From positions 5,022,001-5,086,000 of the forward strand of contig NZ_CP094534.1 in the NCBI RefSeq assembly GCF_022811645.1: a stretch of DNA of 64,000 bases, read 5' to 3'. A program made the translations under genes and the position numbers. Below the pieces are notes generated by a model. It did not search any database and was not told where the DNA came from. It saw nothing but the letters and a program-made list of their open reading frames with translations. This document shows positions 59,045-64,000 of this stretch, in pieces (the first letter of the stretch is position 1; the number at the start of each line of letters is the position of its first letter). This stretch comes from Hymenobacter monticola (lineage in GTDB: Bacteria > Bacteroidota > Bacteroidia > Cytophagales > Hymenobacteraceae).

Positions 59045-59061
59045 GAAGGCAAGGTATTAAA

Positions 59062-59101
59062 CCAAAAGTGCCCCGACCTTACCTGGTCGGGGCACTTTTG
59101 G
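59062..59101 (-). terminator. Terminator of ychF
   Basis: 17-bp perfect stem (59062-59078 with 59085-59101, loop TTACCT) with A4 and T4 flanks, 37 nt past the ychF stop on the minus strand. Confidence 0.88.
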
Positions 59102-59138
59102 TTTCCAAGCATCATGAACTGAGAAAAACAGCCGTCAA

Positions 59139-60239
59139 TTACACGTTAAACCGGAAGTGCATGATGTCGCCGTCTTGCACCACGTAGTCTTTGCCTTCCA
59201 CGGCCATTTTGCCGGCTTCTTTGATTTTTACCTCGGTCTTATATTCCTGGTAATCGGGCAGCTTGATGACCTCGGCGCGGATGAAGCCCTTCTCGAAATC
59301 GGAGTGGATGACGCCGGCCGCGGCGGGTGCTTTGTCGCCGCGATGGATGGTCCAGGCGCGTACTTCCTGCACGCCGGCGGTGAAGTAGGTAATCAGGTTC
59401 AGCAGCTCGTAGCTGGCCCGGATGAGCTTGTTCAGGCCCGACTCGGTGAGGCCGTATTCGCCCAGGAACATGGCTTTTTCCTCGGGGTCTTCCATCTCGG
59501 CAATCTGCGCTTCGATGGCGGCCGACACCAGTACCACCTGGGCGCCTTCGGCTTTCACGTGCTCGCGCAGGGCCGTCACGTGGTTGTTGCCGTTGCTGGC
59601 AATGCTGGCCTCGTCCACGTTGGCCACGTAAATCACGGGCTTGATGGTGAGCAGTTGCAGGTCGGCAATGGCTTCGAGGTCGTCGGCCGAGGCGTCCACG
59701 GCGCGGGCGTTCTGGCCGGCTTCGAGGGCAGCTTTGAATTTCTGCAGCGACACCACTTCCTTCTTGGCCACGGCGTCGCCGGCCTTGGCGCTGCGCTCCG
59801 ATTTCTGCAGCTTCTTCTCGACGCTTTCCAGGTCCTTGAGCTGCAGCTCGGTATCAATAACGTCTTTGTCGAACACGGGGTCGACGCCGCCGGCCACGTG
59901 CACGATGTTGGGGTCGTCGAAGCAGCGCACCACGTGAATGATGGCGTCCACCTCGCGGATGTTGGCCAGGAATTTATTGCCCAGGCCCTCGCCCTTGCTG
60001 GCGCCCTTCACGAGGCCGGCGATGTCGACAAACTCGATGATGGTGGGCAGCACGCGCTTGGGGTTCACCAGCGCTTCCAGGATTTGCAGGCGCTCATCGG
60101 GCACGGTGATGACGCCCACGTTGGGCTCGATGGTGCAGAACGGGTAGTTGGCCGATTCGGCCTTGGCGTTCGAGAGTGCGTTGAAAAGGGTGGATTTACC
60201 GACGTTCGGCAAGCCGACGATACCGCAGCGGAGGCCCAT
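59139..60239 (-). CDS. ychF: Redox-responsive ATPase YchF (Obg-like)
   Basis: 366 residues, the family norm. P-loop GLPNVGKST (8-16), switch region [22 protein letters not shown], and the ATP-specifying NVDE (in place of NKxD); an inserted coiled coil ([18 protein letters not shown]) and a C-terminal TGS domain ([29 protein letters not shown]). Binds ribosomes and modulates oxidative stress responses in other bacteria. Cytosolic. Confidence 0.97.
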   Translation of the reverse strand: MGLRCGIVGLPNVGKSTLFNALSNAKAESANYPFCTIEPNVGVITVPDERLQILEALVNPKRVLPTIIEFVDIAGLVKGASKGEGLGNKFLANIREVDAIIHVVRCFDDPNIVHVAGGVDPVFDKDVIDTELQLKDLESVEKKLQKSERSAKAGDAVAKKEVVSLQKFKAALEAGQNARAVDASADDLEAIADLQLLTIKPVIYVANVDEASIASNGNNHVTALREHVKAEGAQVVLVSAAIEAQIAEMEDPEEKAMFLGEYGLTESGLNKLIRASYELLNLITYFTAGVQEVRAWTIHRGDKAPAAAGVIHSDFEKGFIRAEVIKLPDYQEYKTEVKIKEAGKMAVEGKDYVVQDGDIMHFRFNV

Positions 60240-60293
60240 TTATGTAGGGTTGAGTGTTGAATGTTGAGTGTTGAATTGCGGGCAATTCGGCCG

Positions 60294-60301
60294 CAAAGGT
60301 A
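60294..60301 (-). promoter_or_regulatory. -7 promoter box (TACCTTTG) of ychF
   Basis: Consensus TAnnTTTG on the minus strand, 54 nt before the ychF start. The leader contains a TTGAGTGTTGAA-type repeat tract (60245-60275). Confidence 0.5.
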
Positions 60302-60335
60302 CGGCTTGCGGCAATGGCATCAGGCAAAAAAAGAA

Positions 60336-60426
60336 CGTCATGCTGAGCGAAGTCGAAGCATCTCTACCGCAGCAGCAATCAAATTACTTGCGCGGTAGAG
60401 ACGCTTCGACTTCGCTCAGCATGACG
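60336..60426. repeat. Palindromic element, family A (copy 6)
   Basis: Arms CGTCATGCTGAGCGAAGTCG and reverse complement, with inner GCATCTCTACCGC/GCGGTAGAGACGC pairing. It lies between the divergent regions of ychF and the DUF3276 gene end. Confidence 0.92.
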
Positions 60427-60458
60427 TTTTTGCAGCGCCGTTGGCCCAAGAAGACGCC

Positions 60459-60827
60459 TTAGTAGCTGTCGTCGCTGCGGTTGGGGTCGAAGGCGGGGCG
60501 TTCGGTTTCGCGGCGGGGCTGGTCCCGGTCGTCGTACTCGCGGGGGCGGTCGAGTTCGGCCACCTCCTCGGGGCTCAGCAGCTCTTCGCGCACGTAGTCC
60601 ACGGCGTCCTGCAGGGCATCCACAAATTTCATGAAATCCTCCTTATAGAGGAAAATCTTGTGCTTTTCGTACGAAACGGAGTCGTCGCCGTTCTGGCGGC
60701 GCTTGCTTTCGGTGATGGTCAGGTAGTAATCCTGGCCGCGGGTGGCTTTCACGTCGAAGAAATACGTGCGCTTGCCGGCCTTAATGCGTTGGGAATAAAT
60801 CTCTTCCTGGTCGTGACGGTCGTCCAC
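60459..60827 (-). CDS. DUF3276 PUR-alpha-like nucleic-acid-binding protein
   Basis: 122 residues. The PUR fold shows IKAGKRTYFFDVKATRG, YYLTITESKRR, YEKHKIFLYKEDFMKFVDAL, followed by an acidic/Arg-rich disordered tail. The family occurs in Bacteroidota and spirochaetes and binds single-stranded DNA or RNA. Cytosolic. It is flanked on both sides by family A palindromes. Confidence 0.93.
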   Translation of the reverse strand: MDDRHDQEEIYSQRIKAGKRTYFFDVKATRGQDYYLTITESKRRQNGDDSVSYEKHKIFLYKEDFMKFVDALQDAVDYVREELLSPEEVAELDRPREYDDRDQPRRETERPAFDPNRSDDSY

Positions 60828-60957
60828 TGGAATTGGGTGGGGTATGAGTGGGAAATAAAATCGGTCGGTTGGTTGGAAAGGCTAACTTACGAAATGTGCG
60901 GTAAAGATAAACGCCGGGCGCGGGGCCGGTGTTGGGGTCGGGAACGAAGAAGAAAAC

Positions 60958-61058
60958 AGTCATGCTGAGCGCAGCCGAAGCATCTCTACTGCGCAACGTA
61001 ATTCAATCAACAGGATTACTTGCGCGGTAGAGATGCTTCGGCTGCGCTCAGCATGACG
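60958..61058. repeat. Palindromic element, family A (copy 7)
   Basis: Arms AGTCATGCTGAGCGCAGCCG and reverse complement, sharing the GCATCTCTAC inner arm with copy 6, which is about 600 bp away. It lies 33 nt upstream of the second DUF58 gene. Confidence 0.92.
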
Positions 61059-61091
61059 TTCTTTACAATAGAAAAAACACTCGCCCACCCC

Positions 61092-62009
61092 ATGCCCCTC
61101 GACCTCGCTTCCATCCGTTCCTTCGAGAACCTTGAGTTTCTGGCCCGCCAGCTGGTAGACGGGTTCATCACCGGCCTGCACCAGTCGCCCTACCACGGCT
61201 TTTCGGTGGAATTTTCGGAGCACCGCCTCTACAACCCCGGCGAGAGCACCCGGCACATCGACTGGAAGGTATTTGCCCGCACCGACAAGCTGTTCGTGAA
61301 GCGTTATGAAGAGGAAACCAACCTGCGCGCCCACCTGCTGCTCGACGTGAGCCCCAGCATGTACTACCCCGCGCCGGGTCACGACAAGCTCAAATTCAGC
61401 ATTTTGGCTTCGGCGGCGCTCACCACGCTGCTCACCCGCCAGCGCGACGCCGTGGGCCTCGTCACCTTCGCCGATACCATTGAGCTGCAAACCCCGGTGC
61501 GCTCCACCAGCACCCACCGCCACACCCTGCTGCTGGCCCTGCAGCAGCTGCTGGAACGCCCGCCCGCGCCCAAATCGGGCCGGGGCACCGACGTGGCTGG
61601 CACCATCCACGCCATTGCCCAGCAGATTCCCAAACGCTCGCTCGTCATCGTGTTCAGCGACATGCTGGGGCGCGGCGCGGCCGAGCAGGAGGCGGCCCTG
61701 GCGGCGCTGCAGCACCTCAAGCACCAGCACCACGAGGTGCTGTTATTCCACATCCTCGACCGCACCACCGAGGCCAACTTCGATTTTGCCGAGCGGCCCT
61801 ACATCTTCGAAGACGTGGAAACCGGCCTCGAAATCAAGCTGCAGCCTTCGCAAATCAAAGAGCAATATCAAGCGGCCATGACGGCTTACGAGCAGGAACT
61901 GGCCCAGCGCTGCGGCCAATTGCGCATCGACTTCGTGCCCGTGGACGTGCGCGAGCCGTTCGAGAAAGTGCTGTATGCCTACCTGGTGAAGCGCGGCAAG
62001 GTGCGCTAA
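61092..62009 (+). CDS. DUF58 family protein (second copy)
   Basis: 305 residues from ATG 61092. YHGFSVEFSEHRLYNPGEST with RHIDWKVFARTD is the DUF58 hallmark (about 36-62). The vWA-like part has DVSPSMYY as a near-complete MIDAS and FSDMLGRG later. Only distantly similar to the DUF58 protein at 8805-9695, and without Bat neighbours here. Cytosolic, probable MoxR partner. Frame upstream of 61092 belongs to the palindromic element. Confidence 0.9.
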   Translation: MPLDLASIRSFENLEFLARQLVDGFITGLHQSPYHGFSVEFSEHRLYNPGESTRHIDWKVFARTDKLFVKRYEEETNLRAHLLLDVSPSMYYPAPGHDKLKFSILASAALTTLLTRQRDAVGLVTFADTIELQTPVRSTSTHRHTLLLALQQLLERPPAPKSGRGTDVAGTIHAIAQQIPKRSLVIVFSDMLGRGAAEQEAALAALQHLKHQHHEVLLFHILDRTTEANFDFAERPYIFEDVETGLEIKLQPSQIKEQYQAAMTAYEQELAQRCGQLRIDFVPVDVREPFEKVLYAYLVKRGKVR

Positions 62010-62014
62010 AAGAA

Positions 62015-62087
62015 CGAGTACCCCGAAGCTCTGCTTCGGCTCGCGTCTGAGTCGTTCAACGACCGAAGCGGGGCTTCGGGGTACTCG
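62015..62087. repeat. Palindromic element, family B (copy 3, short form)
   Basis: Arms CGAGTACCCCGAAGCTCTGC and near-perfect reverse complement with a 25-nt spacer, directly after the DUF58 stop. Confidence 0.9.
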
Positions 62088-62117
62088 GCCCATTTTTCAT
62101 TCATTTCCTCTTTTCCC

Positions 62118-62327
62118 GTGTTCGTTCTCCGCCTCGTTCTCATTTTCACGGTTTCGCTGCTGGTGTTTGCGCCCATCACCGGCTACATCGCCTATAATTA
62201 CGGGCGCTCGTTCTGGCGGTGGTTTGCATTTGGGATGGTAGTGCCGTTTTTCTCCGTATTTGTAGCGCTGTTTGTAGCCATGCGCCAGCGGGCAGCCGAA
62301 GAGAAAGCGGAAGGCCGGCGGCGATAG
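62118..62327 (+). CDS. Small membrane protein, 69 aa
   Basis: GTG start. Two hydrophobic segments (LRLVLIFTVSLLVFAPITGY and WFAFGMVVPFFSVFVALFVA) and a basic tail AAEEKAEGRRR. Inner membrane, unknown function. Confidence 0.65.
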   Translation: MFVLRLVLIFTVSLLVFAPITGYIAYNYGRSFWRWFAFGMVVPFFSVFVALFVAMRQRAAEEKAEGRRR

Positions 62328-62448
62328 GAGGCGCGAGGGGGGGTTGAAATCCAGAAGGCGCGGAAACGCCCCGGAAGCCAACTGCCCGCCGCTTGTTTTA
62401 CTTTCGCGGCGGCGCCGTTGCCGTTTTGCTTACCCTCTTCCCCTTTTT

Positions 62449-62913
62449 ATGTACCAAACGCTGCTCGTTCTTCACTCTTGGTCCCGCTGGTTTGTGGTCA
62501 TTTTTGGCCTCATTGCCGTGTTTCGCGCCTACACAGGCTACTCCGGCCGCCGGCCCTTCGTGAGCGCCGACAACGGGATGAGCGCCGCCTTTTCGGGCTT
62601 TATGTGGCTGCAGGTGCTCATCGGCTTCGGGTTGTATTTCGGCCTCAGCCCCTGGGGACTGAACGCCATGAAGCAGGCCGGCGCCATGCAGGACCCCACC
62701 AAGCGCTTCTTCGGCATGGAGCACGTGGCCGTGATGATACTGGCCGCCATTGTGGCCCAGGTGGGCCGCATTGCCGTGAAGAAAACCGCCGACAGCACCC
62801 AGAAGCACCGCAAGGCGCTGCTGTATTTCGGCGTGGCGCTGCTGCTTGTGCTGCTCATGATTCCGTGGGGCATCTGGAATCCGGCGCGGCCGTTGTTTCG
62901 TTTCGGGTTTTAA
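62449..62913 (+). CDS. Multi-helix membrane protein, cytochrome-b-like
   Basis: 154 residues from ATG 62449. Four hydrophobic segments: VLHSWSRWFVVIFGLIAVF, MWLQVLIGFGLYFGLSP, HVAVMILAAIVAQVG and ALLYFGVALLLVLLMIPWG. His residues in helices 1 and 3 (LHSWSRW; MEHVAVM) would allow haem binding, which is inference. Inner membrane. The frame upstream of 62449 is not convincing. Confidence 0.8.
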   Translation: MYQTLLVLHSWSRWFVVIFGLIAVFRAYTGYSGRRPFVSADNGMSAAFSGFMWLQVLIGFGLYFGLSPWGLNAMKQAGAMQDPTKRFFGMEHVAVMILAAIVAQVGRIAVKKTADSTQKHRKALLYFGVALLLVLLMIPWGIWNPARPLFRFGF

Positions 62914-62990
62914 GTCTTAAGTTTGAACTGCTGCGTAGTTCGCGCAGCCCCACTTGCTATTTTGCCCGGTTCCTTTTTTCTAGCCTGCCC

Positions 62991-63164
62991 GTGCCTGCCG
63001 CGCCAAAACGAGCCTATTCCGTAGAGGACTTTTCCGACCTCATAAACACGCGCCTGCAAAAGCTGGAAAGCAAGCGCGAGGCCCAGCAGCGCTACGGCAG
63101 CCTGCTGGCCGTGCTGCGCCAGCAGGTGGACTCCTACCGCCTGCGCAAAGGGCCGGGCAAGTAG
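62991..63164 (+). CDS. Small soluble protein, 57 aa
   Basis: GTG start at 62991. MPAAPKRAYSVEDFSDLINT, then a charged helix (LQKLESKREAQQRYGSLLAV) ending KGPGK. A CTATTTTG sequence lies upstream. Helical, basic, no family recognised. A perfect 23-bp terminator follows. Confidence 0.65.
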   Translation: MPAAPKRAYSVEDFSDLINTRLQKLESKREAQQRYGSLLAVLRQQVDSYRLRKGPGK

Positions 63165-63180
63165 CCGGCCTTCATTGAAT

Positions 63181-63230
63181 CGACACAAAAAAACCTGCCT
63201 GCATTGCTGCAGGCAGGTTTTTTTGTGTCG
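63181..63230. terminator. Perfect 23-bp bidirectional terminator
   Basis: Stem 63181-63203 with 63208-63230, loop TTGC, A7/T7 runs within the arms. Lies between the 57-aa gene and the convergent SDR gene. Confidence 0.92.
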
Positions 63231-63249
63231 GGATTGCTGCAATTTAAGC

Positions 63250-63313
63250 GGCACCAGTAACCGCCTGCTCCGGTCCGACCTCCTAGGGCGGTCGGACCGG
63301 AGCAGGCGGTGCC
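63250..63313. repeat. 20-bp perfect palindrome abutting the SDR stop
   Basis: CCGCCTGCTCCGGTCCGACC (63261-63280) pairs exactly with 63290-63309, with further GGCACC/GGTGCC pairing outside and a 9-nt loop. No T run follows on either strand. It may be another palindrome family or an mRNA-stabilising 3' hairpin. Confidence 0.8.
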
Positions 63314-64000
63314 TAAATGCCCTGGCCGCCCGATACCTCGATGCGCTGGGCATTGACCCAGCCGGCCTCCGGGGTGCAGAGGAAGGCCACCACCGGGCCA
63401 ATGTCGGTGGGCAGGCCCACGCGCCCCAGGGCGGTGAGGCTGGCGATGTGGGCGTTGACGTCCTTATTGTCGCGGGTGCGGCCGCCGCCAAAATCGGTTT
63501 CGACTGCGCCGGGGGCTACTACATTGACGCGGATGCGGCGCGGGCCCAGGGCCTTGGCCAGGTAGCGGGTCAGGATTTCTACGCCCCCCTTCATGCTGGC
63601 GTAGGCCGACGACAAGTCGTTGGTCATTTTGGTGAGGCCCGACGAGATGTTGACGATGCCGCCGCCGTCGTTGAGCAGCGGCAGGGCCTGCTGCGTCAGG
63701 AAATAGGGCCCTTTAAAGTGAATGTTCAGCATGTCGTCGAACTGCTGCACCGAGGTGCTGGCAAAGGGCGCGTAGAGGCCCGTGCCGGCGTTGTTGATGA
63801 GGAAATCAAACTTTTCAGCGTTGAACGTGTCGCGCAGGGCGGCCTGCACCTGCTCAAAAAAGCGGGCGAAGCTGCTCACGTCCGACGCATCGAGCTGCAG
63901 GGCCACTGCCTTGCGGCCCTGGGCCGTGACTTCGGCCACCACAGCCTCGGCTTCGGCCTGCTGGGTGTGGTAAGTGAGGATGACGTCGAGGCCCTTTTGG
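63313..64000 (-). CDS. SDR oxidoreductase, 5' end beyond window
   Basis: About 229 residues visible, entering from the right edge at KGLDVILTYHTQQ. The cofactor-binding TGxxxGxG is outside. Visible are LDASDV, LINNAG, the active-site Ser in NISSG, YASMKGG (YxxxK), VAPGAVETDFGGG and the end EVSGGQGI. NADP preference cannot be judged. GTG at 63942 is an internal codon, not the start. Likely cytosolic carbonyl reductase of unknown substrate. Confidence 0.9.
   Translation of the reverse strand, partial: QKGLDVILTYHTQQAEAEAVVAEVTAQGRKAVALQLDASDVSSFARFFEQVQAALRDTFNAEKFDFLINNAGTGLYAPFASTSVQQFDDMLNIHFKGPYFLTQQALPLLNDGGGIVNISSGLTKMTNDLSSAYASMKGGVEILTRYLAKALGPRRIRVNVVAPGAVETDFGGGRTRDNKDVNAHIASLTALGRVGLPTDIGPVVAFLCTPEAGWVNAQRIEVSGGQGI

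Noticed and set aside
1-64000. tRNA, rRNA and riboswitch genes
   Set aside because: No cloverleaf, rRNA core or known riboswitch motif was recognised by eye. A covariance-model search would be decisive.

Overview
The window looks like chromosomal DNA of a high-GC Bacteroidota, most likely a Hymenobacter-like member of the Cytophagales. The evidence is a secreted protein with a type IX secretion (T9SS) C-terminal sorting domain, a T9SS plug protein, families known mainly from Bacteroidota (DUF4296, DUF3822 beside coaD, DUF3276, DUF1573, DUF5103), and promoters of the Bacteroidota form TTTG-N17..19-TAnnTTTG. No rRNA, tRNA, CRISPR, phage or transposase gene was seen. Both ends are cut inside genes: an ABC1/UbiB kinase on the left and an SDR oxidoreductase on the right.

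Layout. 1-6.4 kb: UbiB-like kinase, phasin-like protein, alpha/beta hydrolase, acyltransferase, YggS and a secreted coiled-coil protein. 6.6-9.7 kb: a Bat-type operon (DUF58, BatD-like membrane protein, von Willebrand A protein). 9.8-16.3 kb: small lipoproteins, CsaA, a DUF922 protease-like protein, two Ser/Gly/Thr-rich exported proteins, a RES-domain protein and an SDR. 16.4-23.5 kb: a NarL-type response regulator coupled to a 2128-residue multi-PAS/GAF histidine kinase. 23.8-29 kb: a MATE exporter with a 21-bp palindromic tandem array at its promoter, then egtB, egtD and an aminotransferase (an ergothioneine locus). 29-45.5 kb: a KGG stress protein, MenC-like enzyme, aspartyl protease, RecD-like helicase, two Nudix proteins, CoaD, two phosphoesterases, a tandem pair of tiny basic proteins, threonine aldolase, AlkA-like glycosylase, 2H phosphoesterase and DinB protein. 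45.6-51.5 kb: a large AsmA-like protein, a T9SS cargo protein and an ABC-F ATPase. 51.7-64 kb: an AT-rich Cdd1-like gene, DUF4256, GNAT, the T9SS plug, two tandem M48 metalloproteases, YchF, DUF3276, a second DUF58 protein and small membrane proteins.

The most distinctive feature of the DNA is its load of palindromic intergenic elements. At least five families with long inverted arms are present, seven copies in the main family. One copy sits in frame inside the signal-peptide region of the BatD-like gene. Another family lies across the egtD/aminotransferase junction. Several genes have a -7 promoter box only 4-6 nt before the start codon, which suggests leaderless or nearly leaderless mRNAs. 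Genes with likely stress or damage roles (ergothioneine, KGG protein, LEA-like segments, AlkA, Nudix, DinB) are frequent, in keeping with an environmental lifestyle, although this is inference.
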